Assembly: GCA_030268105.1 (NCBI GenBank)
Contig: BSDZ01000031.1
Span: forward strand, 917,501-981,500
Direction: 5' to 3'
DNA: 64,000 nucleotides
Source: Volvox africanus
Lineage: Eukaryota; Chlorophyta; Chlorophyceae; Chlamydomonadales; Volvocaceae
Below the pieces are notes generated by a model. The model saw nothing but the letters and a program-made list of their open reading frames with translations. It did no database searches and had not been told where the DNA came from. This document shows, piece by piece, positions 11,901-23,900 of the stretch. The first letter of the stretch is position 1. Each line of letters begins with the position of its first letter. The position numbers and the translations under genes were made by a program.

Positions 11901-14900
11901 GAGAAAAAGGAAAGAACGCTCTGCAGTATACTGACCGCATTGTACCCAACCAACTGCCCACCCACTGACTTACCCGCAGCACACGGGACGCCACGCGTTG
12001 GCACCCTCGCACCACCGCGGCACGCATGATCTGACGCCTCGTCGCATGCCATCGCAGGCTGTCCAGTGCGCTGCGCTGGCGGCCGAGGCGCCAGTAATGC
12101 ATCGCGGTGCGCATCATGACGTGAATCCGTCGGCGATGGACGACGTATGCCTGCCATGTCGCCAGGGAGTCCTCCAGAACCTTCCAGAAAAGCTATGGAC
12201 CGCCCGAAACATATACAGCAAGTGCGGACGGAGAAGCACGGACAAACAAGTGGGAACCAATCATTAAGTCAAGGCGGTTTGCATGGCTTATGATGGACAA
12301 CGCGGGCGGGTGCCCAGTTTCAGGGTAGAAGAACGAGCAATGGGGCCATGCAGTCTTGCGAACTGAATAATGCGGAAGCCAGGGAGCCACAATCAATGAA
12401 CTATCCTAGCTGGCGAATCCTGATAAGCTTACCGCTTCTGAGGCCCGCGCTACCCCCTGCCTGAATAGTGCCCATGATTCCCGCGACCTGTCCGTTATCT
12501 TCCTGCCCGACCCCTCGCCTTCTGTATACCTGAGTGCCGACCGACTGCAGGCGGCTGACCCATTCCGCTGCCAGCAAGGTGCGCAGCAGCCAGCCGGACA
12601 GCGCGAGCCGGGCCATGTACCGGTTGCGGTGGGTCACGGCAGCTGCGATGCGGAGGTTCCGCACCACATTGGCCCTGTGGACGCAAACATATGTGGCCAT
12701 GTGGACGTGGTGAGGTCTTTGCGGCTGACGCAATATGCCACAACTAGCAATGCAAAATCGTAGCAACCGCTGGTGACAGAGGACGAGGGTCGTGTCATGG
12801 CAGGGAACTTCAGTAATACGTCGGACTAAAACATGCTCCAAACCGCAACCTCTTATATTTCTCACTCATAGTCACCAATGCCTGTCATGATAAGGAATGT
12901 ATGTTTGCTAGTAGATCCGAGTTTGATAAAAAAACACATATTCCTAAGGTGTTGGGTTTCGGAGCCTTCTTGGTTGATAATCCTGTGCTCGACTTGCTCC
13001 TTACGTGTCGACGCTTCCCAGCAGTGCATGGCCACTGGGTCGCAGCAAACAAACGAGAGTTTACACCTAAACATGTACCAAGCGACTTCCCTCACCTGAG
13101 CCTCAGAAACACGCCCGCCTTGATCCGCCCCGCCCGCACCATCCAGTACCCCTCGCCTCGCAGTCGCAGGGCACGATGGGTGGTGGCCCAAGCGCGCCAC
13201 CAAGAGAGTGTGGCGGCCCTGCGGCGACGCACCCAGTGCAGCACCGCCACTGCCACCGTGTGTTTCGATTCCACTCGATGGCGAGTGATGTAGTACCAGC
13301 CGTACATGGACCCGGCCAGGAGCCGATGGCGCGCATGAGTCACAGCTCTAAGCAGGAGATGGGCAGTAGGGGCAAGCCGCAGGGTAGAAAGTATATTTCA
13401 GGGTGCGTGGATGAATGTGAGTGGATATGTAGACGAGCATTTTCAGGTCTGGCACAAAGCACGACGGGCGATGTAATGGGAATGAATTTGGCACCAGGAA
13501 TATTTGTCCTCCCCCTGGTCATCAGGACGTCATTTGCACTCAGAGCTTGCCTCCGCGTTCGCATGTTCTTCCACTTGAGCACCTCCACTAGCTCCTTCCA
13601 GGCCGCTAGGACTTCCGCGACGAGCCCTCTCGTGTGAAGGGTCCGGAACCGCAACGCGCGCACCAGCCGCTCCCGGTATGCCCGCCACGCCGTTGACAGC
13701 GCGCCAAAGCACAAACCCAGGCGCCGAGTGCGGTAATGGCGGGCGGCCATGGCAAAGCGGCAAGCGCTGGCTCGTGATGCAGCAAGAAGTGCGTTCCATG
13801 CACGCCAGGCGCGGACCTTGAGACCTGAACGAATAGATGGATAATGGCAAGGGAACAGCTGGGCACACCGGTTGGCACTGGAGCCAATCTTCATGGTATG
13901 GAGGTACGCGGAAACTGTGTTTAGAGCGCCTAAATGAACACCTTTCGGTAAAGCGCATATCCATGACAGCGTGTCTTAAGCCGTTGGGTCGATTGCGATA
14001 CTCGAATAGCCCTTGAACCAGTGCATGCTGCTCCCGCCGGGAGGCCGCCCTAGGTAGTCCTAGGACTTATGGATGTGGGATCGATGCACTTGTGGTGGCG
14101 CAGGGCCCACCAGCTGGCCACACCGCAAAAAAGAGGCGCCTACCTCGTTCCCAGGCCAGAAGTGCCGCCAACATCTTCATGCGCATAGTGACGGAATCCA
14201 GGACCGTCCCGCGCCACGCCCGGATAATGGCCGCAGCCCAGCGCCGGTTCATCCCGATGATGCTGCAGTGGAAGGCAGACACCGGGTTCCACCAGAGCTT
14301 AGCGAGCAGACAGTCAAGCTGAAACGAGACACCATCACCACTAACGACAGTAATAACGGAGGCGAGGCTACCACAAAATTACTAACACGACACACTAGCC
14401 AGCAGCGTAGGGCAGGGTAGGGCAGACCAGAGAAACGAAGGCAGAGAAACGGCATGCCTATCACCCCAACCACTGCCACAGGACCGGCACCGTCAGTTTT
14501 CCTACGCCCCTCAACATGACTTAGGGGGTCGGTTGACACTCACCAGACGTGCACAAGCCGCTCGTGTTCCGCATGCAAGCAGGCCACCAGCTGCCACGCC
14601 ATCAGGATTCGCCGGATGCGCTGCGCCGCCGCCACCCTGAGCCGCTGGATGCGCAACTCGTCTTGGGCCTGGCGAGCCTGGCCCAGCGCCTGCTCGGGAA
14701 GCAGGGAGGCAGGGGGGCAGCAGGTTGGCAGCCCGGCTCCGAAGACATATCCGAGCCGTTGTCCGCCTTTTGCATCCGTTTCAACATCCTTTGTTGAAAG
14801 ATGCTTAGGCAGATTGTATCCCGAAGACTGCCCTGAATCGTAAATACTACCAGGATACACCATGCACACGGACAGCAGCCATATGAGCCAAAGATAAGAA

Positions 14901-17900
14901 ATTGGACGGATACTTGTTGTTGCCCATGAATGTCATCACAGATCAACTATGCGATCATGTGAGTCTTTTGTCGCACGGAGATGAAGCGCACTGTGCAGAG
15001 TTGCTGTCTAGCTAGCATTGAGCCTAGCTACCATTGCAAGCCTTAGGTTTAAAATCGAGATAGCAAAGGCGCGCGGAGCAGATATAGAGCACACCTTCCA
15101 ATGTCGCAGGCACCGCCTAGCCGCTCCACCCTGCACCACCCTACGTCCCTCAGCCGCCCGACGTGCATGGTCATGTTCCCTCCGCAGCTGACGGACGGCA
15201 GCTACCATCAAACGGTGCACCTCGTTCCTGCGCAGTGCCGAAAGGTCAGAGATGCAGCACATCTTGAGGCAGGAGATGGCCACACAAGTAAAAGACAGGT
15301 AAACCAGTGGAATGAAGGGAGACAGGAAAAGAAAGCCCCCTCGTTCCCTACACCCTGGCCCTATTGTGCATGTACGTGCTGATGTACTCCCTTGCAGTTC
15401 TACCTAAACCCCGTCACCCCGCCGTATTATACACGCCATCCCTCCTCTAAACACAGGATCGTGAGGCAACGCACCGCGCATACTAAGACCGAGGCTTACC
15501 GCATGATGGACTGGCACGCAGCGATAAGCTGAATGTTATCCAGGACACTCCCACGCCAAGCCCCCAGGACCAGGTGCTGTTTGCGACTGGTCAAAGTGCG
15601 GCAAGCATCCACCTCCCGGGACCTGAAGCGGCGTGCAATTAAAGCAGACAGACGGGGAATATGGCACGAGGTGAGCAGGTCTGTAAGACAGGCAGATGGG
15701 AGCTTAGCAGGCTGAATAGCAGTGACCAAAGGACTGATGGAACGGAGCCATGTCATCGCAATTTCAAAAGGGTTTCAAAAGGGTTAAAACCCTAGACCCA
15801 AAGTTCTTTCTACAAGGCTGTACGGCGTTGGCCCAGCAGGTCGGGGCCGGGCACACCAAGACATGCGAGGCTGTAGATCCATCAAAGATCAAGCAGCTCA
15901 GGTTGAACTTGCGGCCACCCCCTTCCCAGCATGCAGGGCCGTGACTCACCGACGCATCATTTTTCCCTCATGCCATCCTAGCCACCCGTAGAACGCATTG
16001 CGCAGCAGCGGCCGGAGGATCTTGAGTGCGTGGTCACGTGCGGCCTGCCAAGGAGATGGGCCATGTGTGGCGATATGAGCAATTGTCACGCAAGCTACTT
16101 ACAAATAAGGTTAGCTGAAACTTCGTAGAGCAGCGCCCGATCTCCATTACTCATAAGCAACTCTGGCGACTTTCGAGGGAATAAGGAGGATAGGAAGGGC
16201 GAATACAGGGGGCTGAGTATATTGTTTGAACCTGTCTGGTGCGAGCAGCTTTTAAAGATTCGCGCACGTAGTCCGGTACGCGCTCATCATATGGGGGTTC
16301 GGAGTGCAGCTGGGTGGGTTTGAGACTGCCGCAGGCGGAGAAGTGTTGTTCGCCACCCCTTCTTAATCCAGCATCCCTACCTCCGTAGCGTAAATGCTGC
16401 TCTCCTGGGCCTTACGCCATGCAGTCCAAGCCCTTGCTAGGCACCTGCGCGCGGTGACCGAAAACGTGCTTGAGAAGTCGCAACCGCAAACCTCTTCCGA
16501 ACGAAACAGGCACACAGCACAAGATACCACAGATAAGTAAGAGAGAGAGAAAGAGAAAAAAGGGTGGCGGGGGTCCAAACAGAGAAAAACAAAGAGAACT
16601 CATAGTACAACAGACCTGCTGCTCCACCATTCTAGAGCCATATCGCTCCGCTCGCGCTTCCGCTGCCCCCGTATGCTAACAGCCCGGAGCTTGTTAAAAG
16701 CCCCCCGAAGCCGCCTGGTTTGCAGCCGCACGAGCGCCAAACGCAGGCGTTTGCTTGCCTCGTCACGCGCTGCATACGCGTCAGCGAGAGTCTGGCGGAA
16801 CAAGGGTACACATGGTAAACATTAGTTTTCTTCGATAAGCAGCAAGTCCCGGGGATAACGCCTTCGTGCGTCAGATCGGCACCCGGACGCACGGAGGCCC
16901 CGACGGCAATAATTTGCCTCTGCAGCGATCCCCCGCGCTTTCACGTCTTAATACGATCACTAATTGCACGTTATCACAAACGGGTTGGGATTTCAGGGAA
17001 TAACTCGCCTGCATACTCGCGAGCAAAAGCCTCCGGCGATCTGCTTGCTGGATTGTGTCGTGCGCAGTCAGGAGCTTTGCAAGGGAGCTCGCCACGAGTT
17101 GCCACTTGTGTAGTAAGCGGCGCCTGCGCCGAGTAACGCCAGCAAGAACATGTTACAAGCCGTGACGGGGTCCTGGCATCTGGATCGTGGAGCTGTCAGC
17201 GACTATTACATGAAAAGTCGTACTAAAGGCAAATGCGCGAATCAAAGCTTTTATGTTAACTTTACGCAAGGCGACATTGAGATCCGTCATAAGGCTGTAT
17301 TTACCAGGGAGCACCAGCCCACGCATTACAGCCTGTATGCAAGCACGGACGCATCTAAACTTGTAGGCCGATCAGCGCTTACACGCGCATCGTCTCTGCC
17401 AGGTGCATGTTCTGCCTCGCGCTCTCCACTTGCAGACTCCATTCGAAGAGACAGTTTCGGAAGGTGCGGTCCCGGTAAAAGCCCACCGCCTTGGCCAGTC
17501 CTACCGCCTGCGCACGACAAACCATGCGAGTACCTTAACCATGTAACGTAAGCAACTACACGTCTTCACTTGTGGCAAGTTGCGACTGCAGCAGCCACCG
17601 ACAGGGGCGCCTAATTCGGTAGCCGTGAGGACACGCACCTTATGCTGCTGTTTGGCGGTAAAGCTCAGCCACGTGGACCAGCAGGCGGCCAGTGAGCTTC
17701 TCGCCCAGAGGCGCAGGGCCTTGTCAGTTGCTTCAGCCTGTGCGAAACGTCAGGGAGAGTATGCACACGCGCGCGCGTGAGCGTAAATGTGTGTGTATAT
17801 GAACGTGCGACCGGGAAAGCATTGGTGCACCAAACTGATGAATACGGATCCCACCACATTGTATGTGCATTTATTCGTATTCAACTACTTTCCATACATC

Positions 17901-20900
17901 TGGGCCCCCAGTGCAGTAAACCACACGGAAAGCGCAAGGCGATGGTGGTTAATAGCGGTCACCAAAGGATCATGCCGCCTGGCTTAGGCCAGTGCCATTC
18001 CTGATGCACTCAGAGCGGTGGATACTAAGAGCGGTTGCTACGACCATAACTAGTATTGTAACGATGGCGAGGGGCAGCGGTTTGAAAGTCTTGACGAAAT
18101 GAAAACACACCTTCCGCAGCCTGTCGATCGTGTACCGCCGCCAGGAGCGCACGCAGCTTAGGCGGACGCGCGCAGACCAGAAACCCAAGGCCCGCTGCGT
18201 TGCTAGTGCCTGCGGCGTCAAAGGCAACCCAGCGCCGGTAGGCACCACAGCGGTCGGCGTTCATGCAGCTGTTCATCCGTGCAGCGGACCACCAAACAAG
18301 CGAGGACACGCACCGCATGTCATGCTCCTTCGGTTTGTAGCCGTTTACATACCAGACTAATATGACATATTAGTACAACAATTCCTTCTGGCTGCGAATG
18401 TAGGGGTAAAGCCTTGCATATTACCTTGCAGCGCGACGCCGCAGCAAACCCTCGCCATTGCCGCCAGCAGGCCTGGAGCGCTGAACCCGTCCAGAACTTG
18501 ATTGCCCGTGACATGTGCAGCGTCTGTAATGCAGGGCCAGAGCAACGAGCGATGTATCGGCTTCGGTGCCCATTGAGCAGCTGAGCTAAGGCGCCACGGC
18601 TTCCGACAGATTTTAGGTTTTAGTGGAAAACCCCAAACCAGTCGTAAATTAAGTTTTTATACATTACCCTCAAAGTAGAAGGTTACCAGCAGAGGTGTAA
18701 CAGGAACCCTACCTTCCTGCGCCTGTCCAGTGTGAATTGGCGCCACTCCAGCAAGGAACTCAGCAGCTGTCGGTCTGACCAGAACGCCAGGGCCCTCCGC
18801 ATGGCTAGGGTCTGCGGGACGCAGCGGATTCGAGGGAGCAGGCGAACATTGGCAACAGTGCGCATTCATCAGATGCGGAAGTGGTCAATGTGGTCGATCC
18901 GAAGGGCTATCTGCGCGGTGAGGGATGCCTAGATTTCAACTAGACCCTGTAACGAGCCGCTGTAACGACTAACAACCGCAGAGGGGGCCACCAAGTTGGG
19001 AGTGCTGGTAAGATACAGCGTCTACCACACGTTGTATACACTGTCAAACATTTTCCCGGATAATTGACCTAATACCCAACGGCTCCAACGGATCATGAGA
19101 AGCTCTCACCAATCGTCGCCTCGTCGTCGTGAAGGAGCGCCATTCCAGCCAGCAGCTTTGCAGCCGGCGATCGGACCAGAAGGCGATAGCTTTCTCCGAC
19201 GCCAGCACCTGAACGTGGAAGCAGAGCGGGCGTACCGGGTCCAAGACCTCACGTCTATAGCCCAATGTTGCTACTCAAGACCGTGCAGAGCCGGTGGGAT
19301 GCATCTGCCATCTGAGCAGGTGCGTGACAGATGCAAATATGGTCCGTTCCATCTGCATTGGGTCCTTTGGCATTCACAGATGCCAGATACTGTTATACAG
19401 AGGGCAGCGCAGCAAGTGGGAAAGAGGTTCACGAAGATGGCTTTGCATATCTTGACATGGCGTGCCAAACGCCGCTAGGGAATGTTGGGTGCAACGGACC
19501 ACACACCCTGCGTTGCCTGTCAGAGGTGAAGTCCTGCCATTGAAGCCAGCAGCTGCGCAGCGTGCGCTCTACCCATAACTTCCGCGCTCTCTTGATCGCC
19601 CGCGCCTGCAACATGGCGAAAGACATAAGAGGATGAGTGCGATTCAAATCGAAGCCTATGCTTATGTCAAGCCGCACAGCGCAACCCAATGGCATGGAAA
19701 CCGGCCAACGATCTACATGATTACTTGGGTAATTCGTCAACCCCCACCAGGCTCTCCCTACTACATCTGCATGGTCACAATGTCGCTTATGTGCAAGCCT
19801 GCGCATCGCATCGCACCTTTCGCTGCCGGGCCCAGGTGAAGACCCGCCACCGCCGCCAGCAGCGCTGGATGAGGCGGCCGCGCCAGAGGCGGACACCCTG
19901 AGCGCCCTTAGATCGCAGAAAGCGTGTAAACACCAGCCAGCGCCTGTAAAGGATGAGGAAGGCACACAAGCCAAACATTGTAATGTCGGCGAGGAGGGCG
20001 GAACACCATGACCACATGCCTCCGTGCATGATTTCTAGGATGGTATTCTGTGCCTGTCCTTCCGCCAGGGCGTCAATGGTTGCGTGCCCAGTGCATACAT
20101 CGGCTGCGTGGCTATATCATCCGTTTAAAGCTGCTGTGCCGGGGCCGGGGGAGATCTATTACCTGAAGCACCCGGCGCGGCTGTTGTCTCCCCAAATCGA
20201 CATCGCCATCAAGGCCTTACGGGGAGCAAGGGTCCGCCATTTGTTGAAACACCGCCGCAGCAAATGGACCGCCCAGAACGACGTCGCGACGGCCCAGTTA
20301 TGCAGGGCCTGGTCCCGCTCAGACCTGCAAGGCAAATGCAGGACGGCCGTGAACTATATGCCACTATATTTCTTAGAAAGAGCGCATGCATGTCTAGGAA
20401 CGTACTCAAGGTGATCGTTAAGCGAGCTCACGGGTGTGGCGACCTACGTTTTGTACCATGGTACAGCATTGAACGGTTTACGACCAATAAACAGTTCACG
20501 TCAACACTACCTGGATATCCTGCGCGTGCTGGTGTTTTGCCGCCATGTCTGGAACGCACGTGCCATGCGGCTGAAGTCCATATACGCCTCTGCCTCCTCC
20601 ATGAGCTCAGACTCAGCACCATCGCCATGCAGAGGAGATGGAGGCCGGCCATTCACATCGGTTCCCCAGCCCCCGCCGCCGCCGCCGCCACCACCGCTGC
20701 CGCCGTCCGGAACCCATGGACCGCCCTGCACACCAGGAGCATAGAAGCCGCCGCCGCCGCTGCCCCCCCCACTGCCGCTGGCCCCGCCCCCGCCGCTGCC
20801 TCCGGGAACACCTTCGTGTGGAAACCAAGGGAAGCCTCCACCCTCATATTGGGGACTCACGGGGTTGGCCTCATGCGGGTATGGGTTGTACATAACCGGG

Positions 20901-23900
20901 AGGCTGTAACCAACTTCAGCGACACCTTGTGGACCCGCGCCAGCACCCATCGGGAAATGGACGCTGTGACCTGAGGCAAAGGGCGTGTAAGGATCGGCAC
21001 GCTGGCCAAACCCGCCACCAGCAGAAAACCCGAAGCTCAATTCGTGGGAGCCTCCACTGAAGCCTACGTGGGCCTCGGGCGGGAATCCGTAACCCACGTG
21101 AGCGTCACTGGCGTAGTTGTCAGCGCCGCCGCCAGAGACATGGCCAAATCCGCCAGCACTCGGTACCCCAGCGCGCAAACTTGACCTACGGATCACTTGG
21201 CCGTCGTGACTGGCAGCAGAGCGAATGCTGCCGGACACAGCACCGGAATGGAAACTAAACCCATCGTCGCCAACGGGGTCCTGATATGAGGCCTCCCTGC
21301 TTCTGCTGCCACCATAACTACTCGCACTCGGGCCGCTTTGCGGCCCGCTGCCACTGCCACCTCCACCGCCACCCCCACCACCAACGGCACCTTCTGGCCA
21401 TGCACTGTAGGTTTGGGGTTGGGTTTGACCGTTGCCCGAGGCGGCCGACACGGAGCTGCGAGGCACCGTGCCAATGCTACTGCCAGTGCGCAAGCTCGCG
21501 ACAGAGGTCCTGACGGCGGGTGCAGATCCCCTGCGGGAGGTGCCGCCTTCCTCGGATGCTGGAGCAGTTGGCTCCCCCCCGTCTGACTGGAAGCCACCAA
21601 AGCTGTTGGGTGGGAGACGAGAACTATGTCCACCAGCACTCTTCACGGAGCTTGGACCGCTGCTGAAATTGCGGCTGCCGGCATGGCTGGCGCCAGTTCC
21701 GGCGCTGTACCTCGCGTCACCCGGGGCGCTAGAGCTGTGGTTGCTTCCTCTCGCAGCTCCACCAACCCCAGTGGAGGCGCGAGTGCTTGGGACCCCGCTT
21801 GCACTTGCGCTGCGTACCGTGCCGTTGCGACTGCTTGCTGCCGCCACCGACGGGGGCACGCTGCTCTCTGTCCTGAAGCTGCCGCCCCGAGTAGTGCTGG
21901 GTCCACCGTGCTCGCTTTTTGCGGGCTCGTTATAAAAACTGCCACTGGCTCTCGCACCGTCAGCTCCCTCAACGGGGCTGATTCGGCCACTGCCGTGCGA
22001 GGGCAAACTGGCGCCACCCTCGCCCCGCATGCCGACGCTGCTAGGACGAGAGCTGCTGTGACCGCCGGCACTGCCACGTGTTCCATTCGTAATGGTACTC
22101 GGATGGCCACTCGCGCGGGTGCCTATACTGGTGCCACTTTCGCAGCGCACGCCTCCGCGAATTCCAACCGGGCTCGTGCGGCCGCTGGTGTGGGTCGGCC
22201 CACTGAAGGCCCCTGCTTCACTGCGCATGGTGCTGCCGCCACTGCCACCACCCGCAGGGCGTGAGCCTGCGCTGAAGGCCATGCTGTGTGCCGAACCACC
22301 TATGCCGCTGATATTCCTGCCATTTTCACTTCTGGCACTGCTGCCTAGCTGCCCAAGCCCGCTGCCGGCGCCCGTTGGAAAGCTGCTGCCGCTGACCCCG
22401 GTCTTAGCGCTGAATACGCTCGCGCCGTCACCGACACCGCCGGCACCTTCTCTGCTGCCAAAGTTTGTGCTCAGATCACCTGTATCAGACGGAAAGCGGC
22501 TGGCACCAGAGCTCATACCAGACCGGTTTCCCCCACTGGCAACAGTGTTGATGCTCATGGAGCGTCGGAGCATCTGGCTGGACGGGGCAAGGGAGCTGCG
22601 ATACGAAGGGTCCTCGCGATAAGAACTACCAGGCCCAAGGCCACCGCTGGGAGTCCTGGTCCCGTGCGACGTATGAGAAGGATAGCGGCTGCTCAGCGCG
22701 CCGTATTCGGACGGATCGCCGAAGTCGTCCTTAACATAGATTGACGAGGGTGCGCCACTTTCACTCGGAACGCTGAGCATGACTATGGACCGTCCATCCA
22801 CGCTTCCAGAAGTGGCGGAGGCAGGGGCAGTCGCGGTGCGCGGCCCCGCTGAAAACGCACGCAGGGAGCCCTCCGTCAGTGTTACTGATGGAGGACCCAC
22901 TTTGTACTGGCCCGACGGCATTGGAAAGTGGCCGCGCACAGCATCGCGCGCGACCTCCAGTGCGGCCTCTGCCGCCGTTGCAGCAGCAGTCGCCTGCTCC
23001 GCTGCAGCTCGCGCTGCCACCTGCACGGCAAACGGGATCGCGCTGAGACTCTCGATGGCAGTAGCAGCTACGTTCAGGCGGGAGACCGCCTGCGGTGAAC
23101 CCGCCAGGCGCCCCACAGCGAACCGCACGGACCCATCACCAGCCTACTCCAATCTGTGCGGAGGACCAGATCCTCCACCCTCCCTCCACCAATCCCTCAC
23201 CCTCCTCCCCTTCCCCTCCACGCAATTTGCTGTGATCTGGTCCCTTCTTTATCACATCTCTAATCCTCTTTCGAACCGAAGATGCGCTGTTGGGACCGCC
23301 TGTGTGATGCTTTTACACAACAACCTCCTCGGGTGTATCACCGCCCTCGCAGCTCAGCTGCCTCGCGGGCGGACCAATTGCTGCCTATCCTACCGCTTCG
23401 TCCGGCTCATGCTGCATCTTTTGTGGGGAACATCGCGGTGAAGCCGGGACCCTGGGCGATGTAGGCGCGCTGCGGCCTGCTGCATCCTTTTGGGCCTCCC
23501 ATGGCGCCTGCAGCCGCGATGCCTGGGCCACTGCAGCCCGAATTGCTTCCTGCAGCTCACGGTCTGAGGAGCAGGCCAGGGACTTCGGACTGCGGTGAGG
23601 TGAGGTGCGCCCAGAAGCCCCACCGCCGCCGGTCATGGGGATTCCACTCCGGACTGAAGCCGCCACACTGGCGCTGTAGCTGCTGACCTTTGCGCTGATC
23701 CCTGTCCCCTCAGACCGGGGCCGGCGGGAGGGGGAGGTACGGTACACGCTGGAGGGTCGCGAATTGCTGGCCCGCGGTGTTGAACGGTTGGAGGACACAG
23801 TACTGCTTGAGGCAGGGAGAAATGCCGAACGCCTGTGGCAGGAAGGCGGTGGAGATTACATGTTGACAATCCGTGACTTAACGTACAGGTGGTGACAACC

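Noticed and set aside
20613..22622. Long plus-strand and alternative minus-strand open frames across the Gly/Ser-rich exon
   Set aside because: They are shadows created by GC-rich codon bias opposite the 877-codon exon. They lack splice partners and have implausible Ala/Arg/Pro composition.
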